Shown one piece after another: positions 1 to 7,305 of a stretch of DNA of 64,000 nt. This DNA is from Prochlorococcus marinus str. AS9601 (lineage in GTDB: Bacteria; Cyanobacteriota; Cyanobacteriia; PCC-6307; Cyanobiaceae). The notes under the pieces are model-generated. The model was given only the letters and a program-made list of their open reading frames with translations. It was not told the origin of the DNA and ran no database searches. A program made the position numbers and the translations under genes. How positions within the stretch are numbered: position 1 is the stretch's first letter; every line of letters begins with the position of its first letter. The stretch spans positions 248,001 to 312,000 of the forward strand of contig NC_008816.1 of assembly GCF_000015645.1 (NCBI RefSeq), read 5' to 3'.

Positions 1-45
1 TCCGAGGCTTTTTGATTTATCCAGAGATCATTTTTTAGCATTTTT

Positions 46-627
46 TTATGAGCGAAGTTCTGTAATTTGGTTGGCCATTAATAATAAATCTTTAGGAATA
101 TCTGTACCAGTAAGGATTACATCTCCTGATATAAATCGGTTTTCAAGTGTTGAAATCAAATCATCTTTATCGATTATTTTCATGTCAAGAGCTAAAAAAA
201 TTTCATCAAGTATGATTTGGTCGTTCTTGCCGGACTGTAGTTCTTTTTTACAAAAATTCCATAATTCAATAGTTGATTCATGAATAGATTTTTTTAAATT
301 TTTATTATTTTTAATTGCTTCAGAATTATATTGATCAAAGGAATGTGATGATCTTACCCAAGTTAAATTGCCGCATAACGTTTCTGGATTATCAACTCCC
401 TGCTTTACCCCTCCTTTCATAAATTGTATTAGGAGCACTCTCCTGCCTAGAGCCGCATTTCTTAGAGAGTCTCTAATGATAGATGTATAGCTTCCTCGAT
501 ATGAGGATTGATAGATTTGAATTTGCCCGTTTTGTGTCAATCTTTTATCATTAATTTTTTTAGAAGTATTTATATTTACAACATCAAGATTATTTTTTGA
601 ATAAATATGAGATGAACTAATTACCAT
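46..627 (-). CDS. CobO/BtuR-like corrinoid adenosyltransferase homologue with degenerate P-loop
   Basis: 193 residues. The fold signature of ATP:corrinoid adenosyltransferases (cobalamin pathway, cytoplasmic) is readable: GRRVLLIQFMKGG (residues 61-73) matches the conserved V-x-x-x-QF-x-KG strand, IILDEIFLALD (138-148) is the Walker-B-like LDE element, VILTGTDIPKDL (170-181) the TGR-like element, and ANQITELRS the usual AD-x-VTE C-terminus. The Walker A region, normally GNGKGKT/S, is instead YQSSYRGSYT (39-48), so the phosphate-binding lysine and two glycines are gone. It may be a catalytically altered paralogue rather than the true CobO. The N-terminal 30 residues are polar and not typical of the family. 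It diverges from ntcA. Family assignment is fairly sure; enzymatic activity is doubtful. Confidence 0.72.
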   Translation of the reverse strand: MVISSSHIYSKNNLDVVNINTSKKINDKRLTQNGQIQIYQSSYRGSYTSIIRDSLRNAALGRRVLLIQFMKGGVKQGVDNPETLCGNLTWVRSSHSFDQYNSEAIKNNKNLKKSIHESTIELWNFCKKELQSGKNDQIILDEIFLALDMKIIDKDDLISTLENRFISGDVILTGTDIPKDLLLMANQITELRS

Positions 628-649
628 TATTTAGATTCTTTCTACATGC

Positions 650-655
650 AGTATA
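650..655 (-). promoter_or_regulatory. Possible -10 element for the CobO-like gene
   Basis: On the minus strand TATACT lies 23 bases upstream of the ATG at 627. It matches the bacterial -10 hexamer well, but no convincing -35 is seen. In such A+T-rich DNA a chance match is possible. Confidence 0.3.
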
Positions 656-765
656 ATTAGTTTCTATTGACGCTGCATATAGTGTAATTTTACTTAAAAA
701 AAGAGTTAAGCAAGTGAAAAATAACTGAAAGAGGCTTATTGATAATCTAATAAGAATTGAAAACT

Positions 766-807
766 GTTACTGTTGATACAAGATATTTTAGAGTGTCTTC
801 TTAAATT
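766..807 (+). promoter_or_regulatory. NtcA-type class II promoter upstream of ntcA
   Basis: GTTACTGTTGATAC at 766-779 fits the NtcA operator in its GTN10AC form (GTT-N8-TAC, one base from GTAN8TAC). Exactly 22 bases later comes TAAATT at 802-807, which fits TAN3T, the -10 element of NtcA-activated class II promoters. The ATG follows at 828, giving a leader of roughly 15 nt. The spacing match is what makes this more than a chance motif, and autoregulation of ntcA is well known in cyanobacteria. A small inverted repeat (CTTATT/AATAAG, 735-754) sits just upstream. Confidence 0.65.
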
Positions 808-827
808 TTTTAATAGTCAAGATATTT

Positions 828-1562
828 ATGATACCTGCTTCACGAGGATTCAATCGCTTTAGTTCGCAACAGTCAGGACAAAGTAAAATAAATTCTGTTG
901 GAGAACGTTTTCCAATTAATAGAACTTTAATGGAAGTTATTAAAGGTCTAGATGGTGCAAGCACAGAAATGATTGAGAGATCGAAAACAATATTCTTCCC
1001 TGGTGACCCTGCTGAAAGGGTTTATCTAATAAGAAGAGGAGCAGTAAGACTGTCAAGAGTTTATGAGTCAGGTGAAGAAATAACTGTTGCTCTTTTAAGA
1101 GAGAATAGTCTCTTTGGTGTTTTATCTCTTCTAACAGGCCATAGATCTGATCGTTTCTATCATGCAATAGCATTCACAAGAGTAGAAATGATAACGGCAC
1201 CGGCAAATTCGGTTTTAAGAGCTATAGAGGAAGATGCATCAGTCGGACTATTACTTTTACAGGGGCTATCAAGTAGGATACTGCAAACTGAAACAATGAT
1301 AGAAACTCTTACACATAGAGATATGTCTTCTCGTTTAGTAAGTTTTTTAATGGTTCTTTGTAGAGACTTTGGAGTTGCAGGTGAAAAAGGGATTACAATA
1401 GACTTAAGGCTTTCACATCAGGCAATTGCTGAAGCTATTGGTTCGACAAGGGTAACCATTACAAGATTATTGGGAGATTTAAAGGATTCAGGGCTTCTTA
1501 ATATTGAAAGAAAAAAGATCACAGTTTTCGATCCAATTGCTCTTGCAAAAAGATTTAATTGA
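828..1562 (+). CDS. ntcA: Global nitrogen regulator NtcA (Crp/Fnr family)
   Basis: 244 residues, slightly longer than typical NtcA (about 220-225) because of a short polar N-terminus. A cyclic-nucleotide-binding-like effector domain (roughly 45-150, with [20 protein letters not shown]) binds 2-oxoglutarate in this family. A C-terminal helix-turn-helix follows at about 195-224 ([20 protein letters not shown]), which is the NtcA recognition helix almost letter for letter. It acts as a dimeric activator or repressor of nitrogen assimilation genes. A near-consensus NtcA operator lies 48 bases upstream of the start. A perfect small inverted repeat follows the stop, before a DUF3084 gene that starts 39 bases later, so co-transcription is possible. 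Confidence 0.96.
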   Translation: MIPASRGFNRFSSQQSGQSKINSVGERFPINRTLMEVIKGLDGASTEMIERSKTIFFPGDPAERVYLIRRGAVRLSRVYESGEEITVALLRENSLFGVLSLLTGHRSDRFYHAIAFTRVEMITAPANSVLRAIEEDASVGLLLLQGLSSRILQTETMIETLTHRDMSSRLVSFLMVLCRDFGVAGEKGITIDLRLSHQAIAEAIGSTRVTITRLLGDLKDSGLLNIERKKITVFDPIALAKRFN

Positions 1563-1564
1563 TT

Positions 1565-1581
1565 CATCATAAATTATGATG
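1565..1581 (+). repeat. Perfect 8-1-8 inverted repeat after ntcA
   Basis: CATCATAA, one A, then TTATGATG: a perfect 17-base dyad starting three bases after the ntcA stop and ending 20 bases before the next gene. There is no T-run, so it is not a classical terminator. It could be a 3' stabilising hairpin, an attenuating structure or a protein site. Confidence 0.5.
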
Positions 1582-1601
1582 TACTGAGTTTATGCAAAAG
1601 T

Positions 1602-2567
1602 GTGGCTTGGATTTTAATTGTTTTTTTAATATTACTCGGGGGATTAATTGCACCATTTGGGGATATTCTTGGAACAAAGATTGGTAAAGCAAGATTTAGC
1701 ATCTTAAAGTTAAGACCTAAAAAAACAGCGACTATAATAACCATTATTACCGGTGGTTTTATTAGTTCAATATCGATAGGGTTATTGATTTTAGTTAGTG
1801 AAGAATTCAGGCAAAGGCTTTTTGTTGATATACCTTTTTTGCAAAAAACTCTAGATGAAAGTAAAAAGGCTTTAATCCCTTTACAGGAAGAACGAAAAGA
1901 ACTTGAAGGTAAAATTATTCAAAAAGAAAAAGATTTAAATCAATTAAAAAATAATATTAAAGAATTTAGGAGAGGAAATATTGTTATTAGGAGAGGACAA
2001 ACTTTATTTATTGCAGAGCTTAATTCCAACTCAAATGTAAAACTAGACTTAACAAAAATCTATAATGAAGCTGATAAATTTGTCAGGAAAATTGTTATCC
2101 CAACTAATAAAGAAGCAAAAAATATTCTTTTGTGGAGACCAAGTGATATCACAAAAATTGAGACAATAGCTGCTAGAAATGGCAACTGGATTTTATTAAT
2201 TAAATCAGCAACAAATGTTTTAAAAGGGGATAATTATGTTTTTGTATCTCCTGATTTATTAGAGAATAAATTTATAGTCAAAAAAGGAGAAGTGATTACA
2301 AGTTCAATATTGTTAGAAAGTGATTTAAATATTAAATCAATAAATTTAAAAATTAAATCATTACTTAGAGAAACAAGGGATGTAATTAAGTCAAAAGGAT
2401 CACAAGTTAGTGAAATCAAGACAAATGGAAATTTTGTAAAAAGAATTAGAGACTTTCTTCAAGAAAATCAAAATATCAAATTTAAGTTAGAAGTAGTATC
2501 TTTGAGAGATAGTAAAACTGTAGAACCCATAGTTGTTGAGATTAATATTTTAAAAATTGTATCCTAA
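1602..2567 (+). CDS. DUF3084 family membrane protein
   Basis: 321 residues from a GTG start at 1602. The N-terminus has one hydrophobic helix at about 3-20 and a second at about 44-66 (TIITIITGGFISSISIGLLI). A charged coiled-coil segment follows at about 78-125 and then a soluble domain to the end. This layout and the opening AWILIVFLILLGGLIA are characteristic of the cyanobacterial DUF3084 family, whose function is not known. The stop abuts the next ATG (2568), so the two genes are probably translated from one mRNA, perhaps including ntcA. Confidence 0.85.
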   Translation: MAWILIVFLILLGGLIAPFGDILGTKIGKARFSILKLRPKKTATIITIITGGFISSISIGLLILVSEEFRQRLFVDIPFLQKTLDESKKALIPLQEERKELEGKIIQKEKDLNQLKNNIKEFRRGNIVIRRGQTLFIAELNSNSNVKLDLTKIYNEADKFVRKIVIPTNKEAKNILLWRPSDITKIETIAARNGNWILLIKSATNVLKGDNYVFVSPDLLENKFIVKKGEVITSSILLESDLNIKSINLKIKSLLRETRDVIKSKGSQVSEIKTNGNFVKRIRDFLQENQNIKFKLEVVSLRDSKTVEPIVVEINILKIVS

Positions 2568-3005
2568 ATGCCTAAAGTTATAACTATTGATCCAGGGCGG
2601 AATAAATGCGGCTTAGTCTTAGCTGAAATAAGTCAAAAAAAGGTTTATGAAGCGATCATTCTTAAAAGTGAATTTCTTGAGAATTATGTCAGAAATTTAA
2701 CTAATGCCGAAGACATATTCCAAATTATTATTGGCAATGGCACTTCCAGTAAAGATATCAAAGAAAAACTATATTTTTTTAAAAAAGAAATAATAACTTT
2801 TGAGGAAAAAAATACTACCTTCAGGGCTAAAGCAAGATATTTCGAACTTTTTCCAATTAGTGGTATTAAGTTTTTAATTCCTAGAGAGATTTTTATTCTT
2901 AATAAAAATCTTGATGCGATATCAGCTTTGATAATTTTAGAAGATTATTGCAAAATAAAGTTTACTTTGAATAAAAATATGGATTTTAAAACTTGGCTGA
3001 AATAG
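2568..3005 (+). CDS. RNase H-fold (YqgF/RuvC-like) protein
   Basis: 145 residues. It opens with VITIDPGRNKCGLVLAE, the first strand and catalytic-Asp motif of the RNase H-like/YqgF-RuvC resolvase fold (IDPGxxxxG). A C-terminal LDAISALIILEDY helix could supply a further acidic ligand, as in RuvC-type nucleases. It is the small cyanobacterial relative usually next to DUF3084, not the canonical RuvX. Role unproven; nucleic-acid processing is an inference from the fold. Its start abuts the DUF3084 stop, and its 3' end overlaps the convergent DUF3146 gene by 20 bases. Confidence 0.75.
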   Translation: MPKVITIDPGRNKCGLVLAEISQKKVYEAIILKSEFLENYVRNLTNAEDIFQIIIGNGTSSKDIKEKLYFFKKEIITFEEKNTTFRAKARYFELFPISGIKFLIPREIFILNKNLDAISALIILEDYCKIKFTLNKNMDFKTWLK

Positions 3006-3243
3006 TAAACTTATATTCATTCCCTGCTTCTAGTTCATAATCTTTTTTCAATAAAAATCTTAGTAAGGCATCCTCAATTAATGCTCTTCCCAAAGGTGGA
3101 TTTACCTTTAATAAACCTTTATTAAAGGACCATGTAAAAGTCCATTTAAATTGACTAGCTTCCACAACCCCCTGAATTTGCTTTTTTGTGAAGCAATATT
3201 CCTTAACATTTACACTGGCAATAGTTTCAGGTTTTGAATGCAT
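2986..3243 (-). CDS. DUF3146 family protein
   Basis: 85 residues, soluble, with no signal or membrane helix. It is a small conserved cyanobacterial protein; the central FKWTFTWSFNKGLLKVNPPLGRALI and the basic C-terminus fit DUF3146. Function unknown. It lies 3 bases downstream of pth on the same strand, so it is probably the distal gene of a pth operon. It overlaps the RNase H-fold gene tail to tail. Confidence 0.78.
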   Translation of the reverse strand: MHSKPETIASVNVKEYCFTKKQIQGVVEASQFKWTFTWSFNKGLLKVNPPLGRALIEDALLRFLLKKDYELEAGNEYKFTISAKF

Positions 3244-3246
3244 TTC

Positions 3247-3849
3247 TTAAGGTTGGTCTTTATCAAAAGAATTTAGTTCATTAATTATATATTCTTCTTT
3301 TTTAGTATTTATTTGTTCCAGGGATTCTATTACTCTGCTATACACTTTATCTAATATTGATTTTTCATCTAAAGAAATATTTCCTAATACATGAGAAATG
3401 GTATTGAAATGATTTTTTCCATTTGTAATAGGAGGTGAACCTATACCAATTCTTATTCTCTTAAAATTTTGTGTTTGCAATTGTTCAATGATGCTTTTAA
3501 GCCCGTTATGTCCACCTGAGCTACCTTTTCTTCTAAATCTTATTTTCCCAAGGGGAAGATCTTTATCATCGACTATTATCAAAATCTGATCTAAATTTAT
3601 TTTGTACCAATCAACTATTGCTCGGACAGCATCTCCACTGTTATTCATAAATGTATTTGGTAAAAATAACTTGAAAGTAGAATTATTGATTTGAAATTCT
3701 GAGCAGGAACTTTTAAGCTTATCTTTTAATAGAAAATTTGAATTATATTTTTTCGAAAAACTTTCAAGTAGTAAGAAACCTATATTATGTCTACTGTTGA
3801 AATATTTTTTACCAGGATTCCCTAGTCCAATTAAATATATTTCATTCAT
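3247..3849 (-). CDS. pth: Peptidyl-tRNA hydrolase
   Basis: 200 residues, normal family length. Pth recycles peptidyl-tRNAs released prematurely from ribosomes. Signature elements are present: LIGLGNPGKKYFNSRHNIGF with the catalytic His at residue 21, PNTFMNNSG with the substrate-binding Asn, IIVDDKDLPLGKIRFRRKGS with the catalytic-dyad Asp, and GGHNGLKSI. It is followed closely by the DUF3146 gene. Confidence 0.96.
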   Translation of the reverse strand: MNEIYLIGLGNPGKKYFNSRHNIGFLLLESFSKKYNSNFLLKDKLKSSCSEFQINNSTFKLFLPNTFMNNSGDAVRAIVDWYKINLDQILIIVDDKDLPLGKIRFRRKGSSGGHNGLKSIIEQLQTQNFKRIRIGIGSPPITNGKNHFNTISHVLGNISLDEKSILDKVYSRVIESLEQINTKKEEYIINELNSFDKDQP

Positions 3850-3918
3850 GATTTATTTCTAAATCTCTATTAATGGAAAATTATGAGTATATATAAACTA
3901 TAACTAATCAATAAAGAC

Positions 3919-3969
3919 AAAAATTTTTAAAAGTTATTTAGCAAACTTCACATAAGCCAAATAACTTTT
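3919..3969 (-). terminator. Candidate transcription terminator of psbH
   Basis: A perfect 11-base dyad, AAAAGTTATTT (3929-3939) and AAATAACTTTT (3959-3969), encloses a 19-base loop. On the minus strand it lies 19 bases downstream of the psbH stop and runs into an A5T5 tract at 3919-3928. The large loop and A/T-only stem make it weaker than a textbook terminator. It could instead be a 3' end-stabilising stem. Confidence 0.5.
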
Positions 3970-3988
3970 TGAGAAAAATTTGTGAAAT

Positions 3989-4189
3989 TTAGTTTCCGTT
4001 CCAATCTACTGAGAAGCCTTGTAGTAATAAGGATTGGTTATAAATTTGTAGAAGGATAACTAAAAAAACAAGAAGCAGTAGTCCTATTACAGTCATAACA
4101 GGAACTGCTCCCCAACCAGGTACTACTTTTCCTTGACCTGAATTGCCAATTGCTTTTAGAAGACTGCCTAATGCTGTTTTTTGACCCAT
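3989..4189 (-). CDS. psbH: Photosystem II protein PsbH
   Basis: 66 residues, a single-span thylakoid subunit of photosystem II. The N-terminal stroma-side segment [27 protein letters not shown], the [24 protein letters not shown] helix (about residues 28-51) and the C-terminal [10 protein letters not shown] match cyanobacterial PsbH. It helps stabilise CP47 and the QB region. It diverges from psbN across 79 bases that carry an 18-base palindrome; a candidate terminator follows. Confidence 0.96.
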
Positions 4190-4222
4190 TTGAATTCACA
4201 AAATCGAATATTATTTCGCTAT

Positions 4223-4240
4223 TGTATAAGAACTTATACA
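4223..4240. promoter_or_regulatory. Palindrome in the divergent psbH/psbN promoter region
   Basis: TGTATAAG, AA, CTTATACA: perfect 8-2-8 dyad 33 bases from the psbH start and 28 from the psbN start. Each arm contains a -10-like element (TATAAG/TATACA), so it could be overlapping divergent promoters or an operator serving both genes. Confidence 0.45.
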
Positions 4241-4268
4241 TAAATTGTTTACAAACTTAGCAAAATTG

Positions 4269-4421
4269 ATGCAAACTTTATCATCTGCTCCAGATCCTGC
4301 AGTTTCCATAGCAGTAACAATTCTGGCATTACTTCTGGCTTTAACCGGTTTTGGTCTTTGGACTGCTTTTGGACCCAAAGCCGCAAAGCTTACCGATCCT
4401 TGGGATGATCATGATGATTAA
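4269..4421 (+). CDS. psbN: PsbN protein (photosystem II assembly factor)
   Basis: 50 residues, read directly from the DNA. An N-terminal hydrophobic helix (SIAVTILALLLALTGFGLW, about 13-31) is followed by TAFGPKAAKLTDPWDDHDD, the PsbN signature TAFGP-x-x-K-L-DP with an acidic tail. PsbN is a thylakoid protein needed for early photosystem II reaction-centre assembly and repair rather than a structural subunit. It is divergent from psbH, with psbI 108 bases downstream. Confidence 0.93.
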   Translation: MQTLSSAPDPAVSIAVTILALLLALTGFGLWTAFGPKAAKLTDPWDDHDD

Positions 4422-4461
4422 TCTCCATTAAAGTATTTCAAAATTTTCCAAAAATACAAAA

Positions 4462-4489
4462 AGTAAACATTTACTCATAGTTTAACTAT
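4462..4489. repeat. Two adjacent short inverted repeats between psbN and psbI
   Basis: AGTAAA-CA-TTTACT at 4462-4475 is followed one base later by ATAGTT-T-AACTAT at 4477-4489. Both have perfect 6-base arms. They lie 41 bases upstream of psbI, with A+T-rich -10-like sequence (TAAGAT) after them. Possible regulatory dyads; chance occurrence in A+T-rich DNA cannot be excluded. Confidence 0.3.
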
Positions 4490-4529
4490 AAATTTAATAA
4501 GATATAAACCTGTCAGCACAAGTAATTCT

Positions 4530-4658
4530 ATGCTCGCCTTAAAAATTTCTGTTTACACCATTGTTTTCTTCTTTGTTGGAATTTTTCTTTTCGGATTTTT
4601 AGCAAGTGACCCAACAAGAACGCCAAACAGAAAAGACTTAGAAAGTCCTCAAGATTAA
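4530..4658 (+). CDS. psbI: Photosystem II reaction centre protein PsbI
   Basis: 42 residues, read directly from the [22 protein letters not shown] and [18 protein letters not shown] are the PsbI signature: one membrane helix then a charged stromal tail (usual length 38-42). PsbI binds next to D1 and CP43 and stabilises photosystem II. It lies on the same strand as psbN with its own plausible promoter region upstream. The direct repeat ATTAATCTCTTTA occurs twice just after its 3' end. Confidence 0.95.
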
Positions 4659-4695
4659 TCTCTTTACTAATTAATCTCTTTATTAAATTTTCAAA

Positions 4696-6681
4696 TTGAT
4701 TTCTGGAATTTCAAAAAAGGTAATATTTTTCTCTTTTCTTTTTATTAATTTCCTACAGCTATCGAAATCAGCTGAGTTTGTGAAAATTAATAAAAATATC
4801 AATAATCAAAATAGCAAATTTATTTGGATAAATACTTTTGAAGAGACTTTATCAAGTTCATCCGAAATTTCTGTTGAAAATACGTCCTATGTAAATTTAT
4901 CAAAAGAAAATCTTGATTTATTTTTAATGGCTAAAGCCGAAAAGCAAGAAGAGTTAATAATACAATCTGATAAACAGTCTGAAATAAATGATGTTATTTA
5001 TGCAGAGGGAAATGTATACGTCTCTTATAGAGGCAAACTGCTTAAGGCAGATACTTTGATTTACGATAAGTTAAATAAAAAATTTAGTGCTAAAGGAAAT
5101 ATATCTTTGGAATTAGGGGATCAATTCTTCAATGTTGCCCAACTAGAATACAGCTTTATAACTAAAAAGGGTTATTTATTAGATGTCAAGGGATCTATTA
5201 ATACTAATACTTTGATGGATGACTTATCCTCAAATTTCAGTGTTTCAGATATTAAGAAGGTAGACCGTTTACTAAAAATAAAAAAAAATGAAGTTTTGTA
5301 TACCCCCAATAAGGTTGAGAATTGGTTGTTTAACACAGATAAGATGACTATAGATGGGGGGACATGGAAAAGTAAGAAGGCTTTTTTTAGTAATGATTTA
5401 CTAGATTCAAATCAATTAAAATTAGCAGTTAATTCATTAGAGGTTTATCCTCGAGATGAAAAATTACGATTTAAGTCTTCATTAAATTATTTAATACTTG
5501 ACGAGAAAGTATCAATTCCTTTTTGGTTAGGTGATAGAGCTTTTGACTTTAATAATTCTAAGATTAATAACAGATGGAATTTAGGATATGAAAATTTAGA
5601 TAAAGATGGTTATTTTATTGGCAGAAAATTAAACTCTATAGCAATAAACAATAATTTTATCCTCGATCTAGAGCCGCAATTCTTAATTCAACGCTCATTA
5701 AAAGGATATACAAAAAGTTTTGTTAAAAAGGATGAATCAATAACTTCAGAGAAGGTCAGGAGAAATACAAGTTTTGAAGACTATTTAGCTCTAAGATCTC
5801 AGATAAAAGGCACGATAAAAAATTGGTATATAGAAATAGACAAGAATTTAAATTCTCTTGATTTTGATAAATTTTCAGATGCATTTAGATTTAAAACTGA
5901 ATTGAGTAAAGAAATTGATCTATTAGATTCAAAATGGGAAAAAAGTTTTTATGGAGTTTATAGAGAGAGGTTCTGGAATGGTTCATTGGGTGAAGCAGAA
6001 ATCTACTCAGGTTATGGTTCAAAATTGCAAAAAGAAAATAATTGGATTACTGATGGCATTAAAAAGTCAGAATTTTTATCTTTCGATCTAGCCAACATAA
6101 CAGCTGAGGCTTTAAATAGTAAAAATCTGGTAACTAACCTAAAAGGTAATTTGTTTTATTCTCTTGATCAGAATTTTCCAATTAGTATTGTAAATCCAAA
6201 AAAGAAATCTATTGATATTTCATATAAGTACATTCCTGAACCAATCACAAAAGGATTAAGTCTTAATACAAGATTAGAAGCATCATATTCTTTCTATGAA
6301 ACTGGAGATCATCAAGAATATTTAGGGCTAGGTATAGGCCCAGAATTAATATTTGGTAATTTTAAAAACAAAACTTTTGACTATACTCGTATAAGTCTTT
6401 TACCTTTCTATAAATTTAATAGTGGCGAAAGCGTTTTTAAGTTTGATCAGAATTATGAGAACTTTACCTTAAATATTACTTATGATCAGCAATTATATGG
6501 ACCAATTATTCTTAAAAGTTTTGGAATTTTAAACTTAACAAACGATTCAAATGATTATGGTGAATTTATTGACTCTAAAATTTCTTTAAATTGGAAAAAA
6601 AGATCCTATGAAGTTGGTATTTTTTATCAACCTCATAATCAAGCTGGAGGTATTTCTTTTAGTCTCTCTGGATTTAAATAG
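4696..6681 (+). CDS. LptD-like outer-membrane protein (OstA N-domain plus DUF3769)
   Basis: 661 residues from a TTG at 4696, the first possible start after an in-frame stop at 4684. A signal peptide (KKVIFFSFLFINFLQLSKSA) ends near residue 26. Residues about 85-165 (SEINDVIYAEGNVYVSYRGKLLKADTLIYD) form the OstA/LptA-like repeat domain. The rest is rich in alternating-polarity beta strands typical of the cyanobacterial DUF3769 LptD-type barrel. Probable role: export of lipopolysaccharide to the outer membrane, by homology only. The stop codon abuts the leuD stop on the other strand with no gap. Confidence 0.78.
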   Translation: MISGISKKVIFFSFLFINFLQLSKSAEFVKINKNINNQNSKFIWINTFEETLSSSSEISVENTSYVNLSKENLDLFLMAKAEKQEELIIQSDKQSEINDVIYAEGNVYVSYRGKLLKADTLIYDKLNKKFSAKGNISLELGDQFFNVAQLEYSFITKKGYLLDVKGSINTNTLMDDLSSNFSVSDIKKVDRLLKIKKNEVLYTPNKVENWLFNTDKMTIDGGTWKSKKAFFSNDLLDSNQLKLAVNSLEVYPRDEKLRFKSSLNYLILDEKVSIPFWLGDRAFDFNNSKINNRWNLGYENLDKDGYFIGRKLNSIAINNNFILDLEPQFLIQRSLKGYTKSFVKKDESITSEKVRRNTSFEDYLALRSQIKGTIKNWYIEIDKNLNSLDFDKFSDAFRFKTELSKEIDLLDSKWEKSFYGVYRERFWNGSLGEAEIYSGYGSKLQKENNWITDGIKKSEFLSFDLANITAEALNSKNLVTNLKGNLFYSLDQNFPISIVNPKKKSIDISYKYIPEPITKGLSLNTRLEASYSFYETGDHQEYLGLGIGPELIFGNFKNKTFDYTRISLLPFYKFNSGESVFKFDQNYENFTLNITYDQQLYGPIILKSFGILNLTNDSNDYGEFIDSKISLNWKKRSYEVGIFYQPHNQAGGISFSLSGFK

Positions 6682-7305
6682 TCATAACAAATTAGTATTA
6701 AATTTTATATAAGGTAATTGGGTAAATTTATTTTCTATTAAATTTTCATTCTCAAGCAGTGTTGAAGTAGCATCCCATTCCCCTGACAAAAACATTTTTC
6801 TTGAGCTTTCCTTAATCTCAAGATTGAAATTTAAATCTTTTGATTTTGCTAAGGACTTTTTCAGATCAATTTCTAAAAATAAAAATTTATCATCTTTATG
6901 TTTTTGAATTTTTTGTATTAACTCTTTCGTAAGCGTAAAACATGGAATTCCAATTGCTATACAATTACTATAAAAAATATCAGCGAAACTCTCGCCTATA
7001 ATTGCTTTTATGCCCCATCTCAGAAGTGCTTGGGGAGCATGTTCTCTACTGGAACCACATCCGAAATTGCTATTAACAACTAGTATTGAGGCATTTTTGT
7101 TTTCCTCTAGATCAAAAGGGTGCCTTCCCTTTAAATTTTTTCTATCATCTGCAAAAACAGATTCACCCAATAAATCAAAGTTAACACACTTCAAAAAACG
7201 AGCTGGAATTATTCGGTCTGTATCAATATCATTACCAATCAATGGGATACATTGCCCGTTAATATTTGAAATTTTTCCAATTGGAGGGGTAAACTCTGAT
7301 TTCAT
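6682..7305 (-). CDS. leuD: 3-isopropylmalate dehydratase small subunit
   Basis: 207 residues. With LeuC it isomerises 2-isopropylmalate to 3-isopropylmalate in leucine synthesis. IPLIGNDIDTDRIIPARFL near residue 22-40 and FGCGSSREHAPQALLRWGIKAII are the aconitase swivel-domain signatures. Its start overlaps the leuC stop by one base, so the two are translationally coupled. Confidence 0.96.
   Translation of the reverse strand: MKSEFTPPIGKISNINGQCIPLIGNDIDTDRIIPARFLKCVNFDLLGESVFADDRKNLKGRHPFDLEENKNASILVVNSNFGCGSSREHAPQALLRWGIKAIIGESFADIFYSNCIAIGIPCFTLTKELIQKIQKHKDDKFLFLEIDLKKSLAKSKDLNFNLEIKESSRKMFLSGEWDATSTLLENENLIENKFTQLPYIKFNTNLL

Noticed and set aside
940-1173. Antisense open frame inside ntcA, and similar frames inside sfsA, glyA, purH, chlD and others
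   Set aside because: They mirror well-supported genes and show no independent motifs or start signals.
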